Source: Teichococcus vastitatis
Lineage (GTDB): Bacteria > Pseudomonadota > Alphaproteobacteria > Acetobacterales > Acetobacteraceae
Length of the DNA stretch: 54,268 bases
Assembly: GCF_003604215.1 (NCBI RefSeq)
Contig: NZ_QXGS01000018.1
Location: forward strand, 1-54,268
Direction: 5' to 3'
This document shows positions 40,594 to 48,757 of this stretch, piece after piece. Position 1 is the first letter of the stretch; every line of letters begins with the position of its first letter. The translations under genes were made by a program, and so were the position numbers. Under the pieces are notes generated by a model. That model did no database searches, was not told the origin of the DNA, and saw only the letters and a list, made by a program, of their open reading frames with translations.

Positions 40594-41247
40594 ATGACCC
40601 GTGCCGCCCCGCCGAAACGCCATCTCGCCGCGGAAATCGCCGCCGCCATCCGCTCCGGCGACTACCGTGCCGGGGAATGGCTGCGGCAGGTGGATCTGGA
40701 GGAAAGCCTCGGCGCCACGCGCTTCGACATCCGCGCTGCCCTGGCCGAACTCGCCCTGCGCCAAACGGTGGAACACGTGCCGAACCGCGGCTTCCGGGTG
40801 GCACAGCCGGATCGGCAGCGCCTTCGCGACATGCTGGCCGTGCGCGTGCTGCTGGAATGCGAAGCCGCGCTCGGCGCCCTGCCCCGCCTCGACGAGGCGG
40901 CGTTGCGGCTGCTGGAACGCAAGGCCGACGCGTTCGACCATGCCGTGGCGGACGGCACCACCACCAGCCAGAGCGCCACCAATCTCGATTTCCACGACAC
41001 GCTATATGGCTTCGCGCCGAACCGTGCCCTGGTGGAGGTGGCGGTCGAGATCCGCGACCGCGCCCGGCTCTGGCCGCTGGTGCTGTGGCCCTCGGTGCGT
41101 GCGCTGCGGCGCAGCGCGGAAGGCCACCGGGACATCCTCGCCGCGTTGCGCAGCGGCGACCCGGCACGGGTGGCGCAGAGTGTTCGGGCGCATATCCTCG
41201 GCTCCGCCGCCAATGATCCCGATCTGGAAAAGCTGGTGCAGGACTGA
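40594..41247 (+). CDS. GntR family (FCD) transcriptional regulator
   Basis: 217 aa from ATG 40594 (upstream in-frame starts would swallow the operator region). Winged helix-turn-helix about 5-70 (SGDYRAGEWLRQVDLEESLG, IRAALAELALRQTVEHVPNRG) and FCD domain about 78-205 with the metal-type histidine pattern (NLDFHDTLYGF, EGHRDILAAL, RAHILGSA). Divergent from the transporter/CoA-transferase/lyase operon, which it probably represses until the imported acid is present. Confidence 0.92.
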   Translation: MTRAAPPKRHLAAEIAAAIRSGDYRAGEWLRQVDLEESLGATRFDIRAALAELALRQTVEHVPNRGFRVAQPDRQRLRDMLAVRVLLECEAALGALPRLDEAALRLLERKADAFDHAVADGTTTSQSATNLDFHDTLYGFAPNRALVEVAVEIRDRARLWPLVLWPSVRALRRSAEGHRDILAALRSGDPARVAQSVRAHILGSAANDPDLEKLVQD

Positions 41248-41293
41248 GGGCCGGAACGGTTGGCCGCGGCGCTGGCCCGCCCCGGCTCCCGGA

Positions 41294-42142
41294 TCAGCCT
41301 GTGCCCTGCGGCCGGTCGGGCTTCTCGTTCCGTGGCGCCGGCCTAGCCTGCAGGCGCGCCTGACCCGGGGTGACGCCGAAGGCGGCTCGATAGGCCGCGC
41401 CGAAGGCCGGCGCGCTGGCATAGCCCACCATGGCCGCCGCGCGGGCCGGCGGCACGCCGCGCGCCAGCAGCGCCGCCGCCTCGGCCAGCCGCCAGTGCTG
41501 CCGCCAGGCGCCGAAGCTCATTCCCGTTTCGGCACGGAACAGGCGGGACAGGGTGCGGGCGCTGGCGCCGACCTCGGAGGCCCAGCCTTCCAGCGTCAGG
41601 TCGCTGTCCGGCCTCTCGCGCAGGGCTTCCGCCAGTCGCAGCAGGCGCGGGTCGCGCGGCTGTGGCACGCCGAGCGGCAGGGTGGGCGCGCGGCCGATCT
41701 CGTCCAGGATCAGCGCGGCGAGGTGGCCGGCGCGCCCCTCCGGATTCCATTCGGGCGGTTCCTCGCAAGCCGCCAGGATCAACTCCCGCAGCAGGGAGGA
41801 GACGGCCAGCACGGCCACGCCCGGCGGGCCGTGCCGCGCCGCGTCCTCACGCAGGAACAGGGCGCGCATCGCCACCAGCCCCTGCGTCGCCACCGCGTGC
41901 GGCAGCCCGGCCGGCACCCACAGCGCCCGCCCCGCCGGCACCACGAAGCCCGCCGTGTCGGTGGTGATGCGCATGACGCCCTGGCTGGCATAGATCAGCT
42001 GCACGCGGCGGTGGGCGTGGCGCGGGGTGCGGCCACCATCGGCGTAGTCGCGTCGGAAGCCGGCGAGCGGCCGGTCCACCGCGTCCTGCGGCAACTCGCG
42101 GGAGGGGATGATGTAGATCGGTATTTGGCGGGTGGGCGACAT
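41294..42142 (-). CDS. AraC family regulator with N-terminal cupin (NimR-like)
   Basis: 282 aa. Cupin/AraC-binding domain about 25-110 (HAHRRVQLIYASQGVMRIT, VPAGRALWVPAGLPHAV), and a C-terminal double helix-turn-helix about 175-270 (LEGWASEVGASARTLSRLF, ETGMSFGAWRQHWRL, AAMVGYASAPAFGAAYRAAF, GVTPGQ). Divergent from an MFS transporter, the same pairing as E. coli nimR with its exporter gene. Regulation of that transporter is inferred from the layout. Confidence 0.93.
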   Translation of the reverse strand: MSPTRQIPIYIIPSRELPQDAVDRPLAGFRRDYADGGRTPRHAHRRVQLIYASQGVMRITTDTAGFVVPAGRALWVPAGLPHAVATQGLVAMRALFLREDAARHGPPGVAVLAVSSLLRELILAACEEPPEWNPEGRAGHLAALILDEIGRAPTLPLGVPQPRDPRLLRLAEALRERPDSDLTLEGWASEVGASARTLSRLFRAETGMSFGAWRQHWRLAEAAALLARGVPPARAAAMVGYASAPAFGAAYRAAFGVTPGQARLQARPAPRNEKPDRPQGTG

Positions 42143-42215
42143 GATCTGGCCGGATGTCGGTGTCCGGTCAGGCTATGCTTCCCGGCAGGAACGGCAAGAC
42201 CGGAACGCCCGCACC

Positions 42216-43442
42216 ATGTCCCTGCACCCTGCCACGCGGCAGATCGCCTTTATCAACGCGGCGCACAGCGCCACCCATTTCAGCCTGCTGATCCTGGCCA
42301 CCGCCGTGCTCGGGCTGGTGCAGCAGGAGCCGGGGCGGTTCGGCACCGAGTACGGGCCGATCCTGGCGCTCGGCACGGGCATGTTCGTGCTCTACGGCGT
42401 GGGCTCGCTGCCGATGGGCTGGCTGGCCGCGCGCTTCGGGCGCCGCGCCCTGATGCTGGCCTTCTTTCTCGGCACGGGCGGCTGCATGGCGCTGGCCGGC
42501 CTCGCGCCCTCGCCGCTGTGGATGGCGGTGGCGCTGGCCGGGATGGGCGCCTTCTCGGCCATCTATCATCCCGTCGGCACCGCCATGCTGGTGGAGGCGG
42601 CGGGCGACCGGGTCGGGCGCGCGGTGGGGCTGAACGGCGTGTTCGGCAATCTGGGCGTGGCGACGGCGCCGGTGCTGACGGCCTTCCTGGTAGCTAGCCT
42701 CGGGTGGCGCTGGGCCTTCCTGGTGCCGGGGCTGCTCTGCGTGGCGGCGGGCGCGCTGTACTGGCGCGAGCCGCCGATCGACATGGCCACGGCGCGCGGC
42801 GCGCAGAAGCCCTTTCCGTCCATCCCGCCCGCCGTGGTGCGGCGCGCGGTGGTGGTGGTGCTGTCCATCGCCGCCGTGTCGGGGCTGGTGTTCAACGCCT
42901 TCACGCTGCTGCTGCCCAAGCTGATGGAGGAGCGGCTGGCGGCCAGCCCGGACCTGCTGCCGGTGATCGGCGCGCTGGCCTTCATCGTGACCATCTGCGG
43001 CGGGCTGACGCAGTTCACCGTGGGGCGGATGATCGACCAGATGACGCTGCGGCGCGTCTTCCTGCCAATGGCGCTGGTGCAGGTGCCGGCGATGCTGGCG
43101 CTGTCCTTCGCCGAGGGCTGGCTGGTGCTGCCGTTGGCGGCGGCGCTGGCGGCCTCGATCTTCGGCCAGGTGACGGTGAACGAGACGATGACGGCCCGCT
43201 ACATCGCGCCGCCGCTGCGGGTGAGGCTGTATTCCATCCGCTTCTTCGTGGGCTTTCTGGGCGCCGCCGCGGCCTCGCCGCTGATCGGCCTGCTGCACGA
43301 GGCGACGGGGCGGCTCGACTTGGCGCTGGTGGTGCTGGCCGGCTTCTCGGGCGTGACGCTGCTTTGCGCGCTGTTCTTTCCTGACCATCGGGAAGAACTG
43401 CAGCCCGAGCTGTGGCAGGCGCAGGCTTCGCCGGCCGAGTGA
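42216..43442 (+). CDS. MFS transporter
   Basis: 408 aa from ATG 42216 (MSLHPATRQIAFINAAHSATH is the natural start; the 84 bp before it overlap the regulatory space). Twelve predicted transmembrane helices. The loop 2-3 motif reads GWLAARFGRRALML, close to the MFS consensus G-x-L-x-D-R-x-G-R-R. GAFSAIYHPVGTAML and GLNGVFGNLGVATAPVL resemble fosmidomycin-resistance-like and cyanate-permease-like exporters (SAIYHPVG is typical). Substrate unknown. Divergent from the AraC gene. Confidence 0.92.
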   Translation: MSLHPATRQIAFINAAHSATHFSLLILATAVLGLVQQEPGRFGTEYGPILALGTGMFVLYGVGSLPMGWLAARFGRRALMLAFFLGTGGCMALAGLAPSPLWMAVALAGMGAFSAIYHPVGTAMLVEAAGDRVGRAVGLNGVFGNLGVATAPVLTAFLVASLGWRWAFLVPGLLCVAAGALYWREPPIDMATARGAQKPFPSIPPAVVRRAVVVVLSIAAVSGLVFNAFTLLLPKLMEERLAASPDLLPVIGALAFIVTICGGLTQFTVGRMIDQMTLRRVFLPMALVQVPAMLALSFAEGWLVLPLAAALAASIFGQVTVNETMTARYIAPPLRVRLYSIRFFVGFLGAAAASPLIGLLHEATGRLDLALVVLAGFSGVTLLCALFFPDHREELQPELWQAQASPAE

Positions 43443-43511
43443 TGCGGCGGGGCTACTCCGGTCCGGAGCACCAACCGCCCTGGTGAACAGCCGGGCCGAG
43501 CCGGCACGCTG

Positions 43512-43547
43512 ATCACCCGCCCTATGGGCCGCCGCATCGCGGGTGAT
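43512..43547. terminator. Hairpin between MFS and Kelch genes
   Basis: ATCACCCGC (43512-43520) pairs perfectly with GCGGGTGAT (43539-43547), 9 bp, loop 18. A smaller palindrome CTCCGG-T-CCGGAG sits at 43456-43468, just after the MFS stop. Both are in the 294-bp gap between convergent genes, which has no supported gene. No T-tract. Confidence 0.4.
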
Positions 43548-43736
43548 GAGGGATAGCGTCCTGCACCGGCAAGATCCCTCAGGCGCCAGTACCGTGCAGC
43601 GTGCCGAGATCACCGCTCTCCAGCCCATCCAGCGGCCCCGCGCCAGCGCCGGTGATCGCACCGAGCAGCCGGCTGCCGCGGCAAGGTGGCAACCGTCATC
43701 GGACCCGGCGATTGGTGGGTTTCGGGCCGGAACGGT

Positions 43737-44831
43737 TCACCCCAGGGAAAAAGCCTCATGCGTGGAGGTCTGGATGCCGCCTCCCACCACCGGGCCGCCG
43801 CCTGCCACATGGATCCAGTTCCCCAGCGTCACGGCGCCGAGGCCGTGCCGGGGCGTCGGCATCGGCGCATGGCTCTGCCAGCGATCGGCGGCCGGATCGT
43901 AGCTTTCCATCTGCCCATGCACCGTGCCCGTGAGCGAGCCATTCTCGAACCGGCCGGTTTCACCCCCCATGGCCCAGAAGCGCCCGGCCAGCAGCACCAG
44001 CCCATGGCCCGAGCGCGGTGTCGGCATGGCAGCCCGTTCGATCCAGATGTCACGCTGGGGCAGGTAGAGGTGGTGCAGCGCGGTGTTGTACTCGAAGGTA
44101 TTGAAGCGGCCGCCGATCACGTGGATGCCACCCGCATGGGCGATGACACCGGCATGGTCGCGGGCACCGGGCAGTGGCTTGCGGCGCTCCCACCGATCCG
44201 CCTGCGGGTCGTAGACCTCGTGCCAGCCGATGCTGGCCCGTTCGCCTGCGGGATCCGTGGCGCCGCCGATCAGGTGAACCCGGCCTTCCAGCACGGCGAC
44301 CGCGGCGGCACCCCGGGCCCGTGGCAAGGGCGCGATGGAACGCCACCGATCCTCGGTGACCTCGTAAACAAAGGCGCCGTCATGGGCAGCGCGGTTCTGC
44401 TCCGTGAAGCCGCCCAAGGCATAGATCCTGCCTTGGTCAGCCACCACGGCGACGTGGTTCGCACCCCGCGGAAGGGGTGCGGCCTCGTTCCAGCGATCGG
44501 AGGCGGCGTCGTAGACATGGTGATAAGGGCGGTCGACCCGTTGCTCGGCATAGCCGCCAACAACGTGCATGCGGCCGTTCCATGCCGTGGCCCACGCCAT
44601 CTCGCTGCGGGGCAGCGGCAGCGGCGCCCGGGCTTCCCAGCGCCCGGGCGGGCCCGGCGGGGCAGGACTTTCCAGCGAACGCTGGCTCAGTTGCTGCTGC
44701 GTCAGGATCACCGGCCCTCCGCCGCGGAGCGGTGCCATCTGCTCCGAAGGAATGCCATGATGCGGCACCTGCGCCAGGGCGGGCGCTGCAAGCAGGGTGG
44801 CGGAACTGGCGAGCAGGGCGCGGCGGTGCAT
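43737..44831 (-). CDS. Secreted Kelch-repeat beta-propeller protein
   Basis: 364 aa from ATG 44831 (GAGGAA ribosome site; the frame is open further upstream but without a start signal). Sec signal peptide 1-21 (HRRALLASSATLLAAPALAQ). Six Kelch blades, each with a double-glycine strand: MHVVGGYAE, IYALGGFTE, VHLIGGATD, IHVIGGRFN, FWAMGGETG, IHVAGGGPV, with the usual YDPxADRW-type linkers. Extracytoplasmic. Propellers of this type are often ligand-binding or sialate-mutarotase-like, but no catalytic motif can be assigned. It stands alone on its strand. Confidence 0.9.
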   Translation of the reverse strand: MHRRALLASSATLLAAPALAQVPHHGIPSEQMAPLRGGGPVILTQQQLSQRSLESPAPPGPPGRWEARAPLPLPRSEMAWATAWNGRMHVVGGYAEQRVDRPYHHVYDAASDRWNEAAPLPRGANHVAVVADQGRIYALGGFTEQNRAAHDGAFVYEVTEDRWRSIAPLPRARGAAAVAVLEGRVHLIGGATDPAGERASIGWHEVYDPQADRWERRKPLPGARDHAGVIAHAGGIHVIGGRFNTFEYNTALHHLYLPQRDIWIERAAMPTPRSGHGLVLLAGRFWAMGGETGRFENGSLTGTVHGQMESYDPAADRWQSHAPMPTPRHGLGAVTLGNWIHVAGGGPVVGGGIQTSTHEAFSLG

Positions 44832-45262
44832 TGCGGTTCCTCGGCGATTGTTCCGGCGACCTTTGCCCGCTGCCCGGAGACTTCGGGCGGAAACGATCGC
44901 GACGATCAGCCGGTCCGGATGCACAGCAGGCAGGGCGCCAGCATGGTCCATGCGACGCGACGGATGCAAGCCGGCGCCATGGCCAGGATGCAACGGGCTT
45001 GCCACGAAGAATGTTCGCGCAACGGCGCCCGGGCCCCGGAGCGATCCCGCGATGAGGCTGCCCGCAGATGGGCGGGCGCGCCTTCGGGCCTCAACCGCCG
45101 CTGATGGCATTCCTCAGGATCATGACGGGGATCGATCTGCGCGCTGCAACGACCGAGACGTTGATCCCCGCCTGCCCGGAGCGCCCGATGATCCCGCACC
45201 GGCTTGGGAGCGGACGGGGGCGCCTGAGCGGCCGGCTGCCGGCGTGGTCAAGTTGTCGCCAG
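44832..45262. other. Non-coding stretch upstream of the Kelch gene
   Basis: About 430 bp without a supported gene; frames on both strands lack start signals and family resemblance. It should hold the Kelch gene promoter. I see no clear -35/-10 pair. Confidence 0.4.
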
Positions 45263-45288
45263 CAGGCAGCGGAAAGTGCTGCTGCCTG
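45263..45288 (-). terminator. Hairpin after the aminotransferase gene
   Basis: CAGGCAGC (45263-45270) pairs perfectly with GCTGCCTG (45281-45288), 10-nt loop, 27 nt past the aminotransferase stop on the minus strand. No T-tract. Confidence 0.45.
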
Positions 45289-45315
45289 TTGATGGGCGCC
45301 CTTCCCCGCCTCCGC

Positions 45316-46614
45316 CTAGCGCCGCACCGCCGACAGCGCCTTGCCGAGAATGGCCAGTGCCTCGTCGAGCTGGGCCTCGGTGGTGACCAGTGGCGCCAGG
45401 AAGCGGATGACGTTGCGGTGCACGCCGCACTTGATCACCAGCAATCCCCCTTCTCGCGCAGCATCGATGACGCGCTGGGCCAGGCCGGCATCGGGCGCGC
45501 CGGCCGCATCCACCATCTCGATCGCCTGCATGAAGCCGAGGCCGCGCACATCGCCGATCCCCGGGTTCCCGCGCTGGAGGCCGAGCAGGCCAGCGCGCAA
45601 CTGCACCCCCAGCCGTTCCGCGTGCTCCAGCAGCCCGTCCTGCTCGAAGATGTCCAGCACCGCGAGCGCCGCGGCACAGGCCAGCGCGTTGCCGCCATAG
45701 GTACCGCCCAGCCCGCCCGGCTCCGGCGCATCCATGATCGCCGCGCGGCCCACCACCCCCGAGAGCGGCATCCCGCCGGCCAGGCTCTTGGCGACGGTCA
45801 CCAGATCCGGCCGGATGCCGGCCTTCTGGAAGGCGAACATGCTGCCGGTGCGGCCGAACCCCGTCTGGATCTCGTCGGTGATCAGCACGATTCCGTGCCG
45901 TGTCGCGATGTTCCTCAGCGCCTGCAGAAAGGCTGGCGGCGCCGGAAGGAAGCCGCCATCGCCCTGCACCGGCTCGATCAGAAAGGCCGCGACGCGATCC
46001 GGGGTGATCGTGGTCGCGAACATCTCCTCGAGCTCCGCCAGCGCCCGTTCCGCGGTGATGCCGCGATAAGGGTTCGGGAAATGCGCATGAAACACGTCGG
46101 ACGGAAATGGCCCGAAATTCTGCCGGTAGGGTGCGGCAAAGCCGGTCAAGGTCACGCCCAGCAGGGTGCGTCCGTGGAAGCCACCGTGGAAGGCGATGAT
46201 GCCGGTCCGCTTGGTGTGCGCGCGGGCGATCTTGACCGCATTCTCCACCGCCTCGGCGCCGGAGGTCAGGAACAGGCTTTTGTAAGCCTCGCCCGAGCCG
46301 ATCATGGCATTCAGCCGCTGCGCCAGGGCGATATAGGGCTCATAGCCGGCCACCTGGAAGGAGGCGTGGCTGATCCGTCCGAGCTGCGCCTGCACCGCCG
46401 CCACCACGCGGGGGTGATTGTGCCCGACATTGAGCACGCCGATTCCGCCCACGAAATCGAGGTAGCGGCGCCCATCCACATCCCAGACCTGACTTCCCTC
46501 GGCCCGCTCCAGGACTACCGGATGCGCGGTGATGATGCCGCGTGGGACGTTATGCTCGCGCTCGGCCAGCCATGCCTCGTTCCTGGTGATGTCGGGCGAA
46601 GGGGAAACCAGCAT
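45316..46614 (-). CDS. gabT: 4-aminobutyrate-type aminotransferase (class III, PLP)
   Basis: 432 aa. Class III aminotransferase: LDFVGGIGVLNVGHNHP, FLTSGAEAVENAVKIAR, AFHGGFHGRTLLGVTLTG, EPVQGDGGF, ITDEIQTGFGRTG (Asp247), PLP lysine Lys276 in VTVAKSLAGGMPLSGV, GTYGGNALACAAALAVLD. E. coli GabT (Lys268) is the closest type by motif and length; it converts GABA and 2-oxoglutarate to succinic semialdehyde and glutamate. Close relatives use 5-aminovalerate or beta-alanine. No succinate-semialdehyde dehydrogenase is adjacent. A peptide binding-protein gene lies 191 bp upstream on the same strand. Confidence 0.88.
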   Translation of the reverse strand: MLVSPSPDITRNEAWLAEREHNVPRGIITAHPVVLERAEGSQVWDVDGRRYLDFVGGIGVLNVGHNHPRVVAAVQAQLGRISHASFQVAGYEPYIALAQRLNAMIGSGEAYKSLFLTSGAEAVENAVKIARAHTKRTGIIAFHGGFHGRTLLGVTLTGFAAPYRQNFGPFPSDVFHAHFPNPYRGITAERALAELEEMFATTITPDRVAAFLIEPVQGDGGFLPAPPAFLQALRNIATRHGIVLITDEIQTGFGRTGSMFAFQKAGIRPDLVTVAKSLAGGMPLSGVVGRAAIMDAPEPGGLGGTYGGNALACAAALAVLDIFEQDGLLEHAERLGVQLRAGLLGLQRGNPGIGDVRGLGFMQAIEMVDAAGAPDAGLAQRVIDAAREGGLLVIKCGVHRNVIRFLAPLVTTEAQLDEALAILGKALSAVRR

Positions 46615-46805
46615 GGCGTCACTCCGTGAAAAGGCCGATGAAGCTGCGCAAGGCTAGCCGAATGCCACAGCCGGAAGCGGCGTTCTTTGGCGCCATCGCA
46701 GCTTCGATGCCCTGCTTCGGTTCCGGAGACCGCAGAAAATGCCGCCCTCGGTGCCGGAGGGCCGGCGGATCTGGCGGTGGGCGCCTTCGCGGGCGGACCG
46801 ACGTC

Positions 46806-48395
46806 TCAGGCCTTGCGTAGGTTCCAGAAGAGCGGAAAGGAGGCCGGCACGAGGTCCAGCAACTCGGTCCGGTAGGCCGTGGGGTAGTACAGCTGTCCCA
46901 ACGGAATGAATGGCACCTCCTTGAAGGCGATGCGCTGCATCTCGGCCGCGATGCGCTTCTGATCGTTTGTATCCGGAGCGTCCAGCCACGCGTCGCGCAG
47001 AGCCTCGAGGCGCGGGCTGGTTGGCCAGCCGAACCAGCCCTGCGGGCCGTTGCCGCGAAGCGGCACGTGGCTGGACGGATCCGCCACGGTCAGCCCTTCA
47101 TAGGTGGTGGTGAAGGCGCTCCAGCCACCCTGGGCCGGCAGTTCCTTGCTGGACCGCCGCTGCACCAGCGTTCCCCAATCCATGCTGGCGAAGTCGACAT
47201 TCAGGCCGATCTGCTTGAACAGATCCGCCGCGACCTGGGCATGCGCGGCCTGCACCGGATAATCCGAAGGCGACATCAGCAGGACCGGCTCATCCTTGTA
47301 GCCGCTGTTCTTCACCATCTGCCGCGCCCTGGCGATGTCGCGCGGGCCTGTCAGCACCTCCAGCCCGGCATCGCTGGCCATCGGCATTCCCGGCGTGAAG
47401 ACGCCGGCGGGCACATGGAACAGTTCCGGCTCGGCACCGACGGCGGCGGCCATGAAGTCGGATTGGTTTACGACGGAAAGAACCGCCCGCAGCAATTGCG
47501 GATTGTCGAAGGGCGGATGCAGGTGGTTCACCGCCAGCATGGCGAGCACGCCCACCTTGTCGTTCACCGCGACCTTCACGTTGCGCATGCCGCGCAGCAT
47601 GCCGAGCAGGTCGAAATCAGGACGCTGCAGCCAGTCCACCTCACCGGTCTGCAGCGCGCCCACGGCGGTTGCGGCGTCCGGCATGACGATCCATTCGACA
47701 CGGTCGAAATGCGCCACCTTGCCGCCGGCCAGGAAGCTCGGCTTTTCCTGCCGGGGCACATACCGGTCGAAGCGCGCGTAGATCGCCCTGGAGCCGGACA
47801 CCCACTCGTCGCGCAGGAAGCGGAAAGGGCCGCTGCCGACATACTCGCTGATCTGCTGGAACGGATCGGTCCGGGAGATGCGCTCCGGCATGATGAAGCA
47901 GTTATCGGCAAAGGCGCGCAGCATCAGGCTGTAGGGCTTGTTCAGCCGGATCTCGAAGCGGTTGTCGTCGAGCGCCCTCATCTCCTCGGCACGGGCCAGC
48001 AGGGTCTGGCCCAGGGGGCGACGCCGGGCCCAGCGCCGGATGGAGGCGATGCAGTCATTCGCGCGGACCTTCTCGCCATCGTGGAACAGCAATCCGTCCC
48101 GCAGAGTGAAGCGCCAGGTCAGGCGGTCATCGGAGAGTTCGTGGCCGGCCACCATTTGCGGCTGGGGCTCGAAGCTCGCATCCAGACCGTACAACATGTC
48201 CCAGATCATTGCGCCATGGTTGCGGGCGATGGTGGTGGTGGTCCACACCGGGTCCGGGTTGGCCAGATTGCCCTCAGGCACGAAGCGGAGCACCCGGCTC
48301 CGGCCCTGAGCCAGGGCGGGGCGTGGCAGGGCGGGCTGCAGCAGCCCGGTGGCGGCGGCGCCGGCAGTGGCGCCCAGAAGGGTTCTGCGCTTCAT
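46806..48395 (-). CDS. Peptide-type ABC transporter substrate-binding protein (SBP_bac_5)
   Basis: 529 aa from ATG 48395 (AGGAG about 8 nt upstream). Signal peptide 1-30 (KRRTLLGATAGAAATGLLQP, ending ALA). Family 5 fold: MIWDMLYGLDASFEPQPQMV, WRFTLRDGLLFHDGEKVRAN, GSGPFRFLRDEWVSGSRAIY, VGALQTGEVDWLQRPD, LRAVLSVVNQSDFM. Periplasmic receptor for peptides or amines. No permease or ATPase nearby. Upstream of gabT on the same strand, so a GABA-releasing substrate is conceivable but speculative. Confidence 0.93.
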   Translation of the reverse strand: MKRRTLLGATAGAAATGLLQPALPRPALAQGRSRVLRFVPEGNLANPDPVWTTTTIARNHGAMIWDMLYGLDASFEPQPQMVAGHELSDDRLTWRFTLRDGLLFHDGEKVRANDCIASIRRWARRRPLGQTLLARAEEMRALDDNRFEIRLNKPYSLMLRAFADNCFIMPERISRTDPFQQISEYVGSGPFRFLRDEWVSGSRAIYARFDRYVPRQEKPSFLAGGKVAHFDRVEWIVMPDAATAVGALQTGEVDWLQRPDFDLLGMLRGMRNVKVAVNDKVGVLAMLAVNHLHPPFDNPQLLRAVLSVVNQSDFMAAAVGAEPELFHVPAGVFTPGMPMASDAGLEVLTGPRDIARARQMVKNSGYKDEPVLLMSPSDYPVQAAHAQVAADLFKQIGLNVDFASMDWGTLVQRRSSKELPAQGGWSAFTTTYEGLTVADPSSHVPLRGNGPQGWFGWPTSPRLEALRDAWLDAPDTNDQKRIAAEMQRIAFKEVPFIPLGQLYYPTAYRTELLDLVPASFPLFWNLRKA

Positions 48396-48757
48396 GGTCG
48401 GGCTCCTGTCAGGTTCCGGCACCACCCTGCGGCGGAAGCCGGAAACGGAAATCTGGCCGCCATCCGGGCAGGGCCACGGTTGGCAGTTCCGGAAACGCGC
48501 CGGACTCGATCGGGCGGAGTCACGGGATTCTCGAGCATCACCCGATGTCAGCCTCTCTTTCGACCCAGATCAAGCGTGGCAGCAGCACGGGTCCCGGGTT
48601 CATCCGGGTAAGCTGGGGAATCGCGCCTGACGGGCGAAACGGCCTGCCTTTCGAGATGATCCCGTGAGTGCGGCACGCCACCGGCTGGGGCATCGGCGGC
48701 CACGAGACCTGAACGGAACAGGCTGGCCGCCTGTCCGCCGGACGGCTTGGCTGCCGA
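48396..48757. other. 362-bp gap upstream of the binding-protein gene
   Basis: No supported gene. It carries the promoter of the binding-protein gene and the 3' end of the ABC exporter transcript. No clean promoter hexamers or T-tract terminator seen. Confidence 0.4.
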
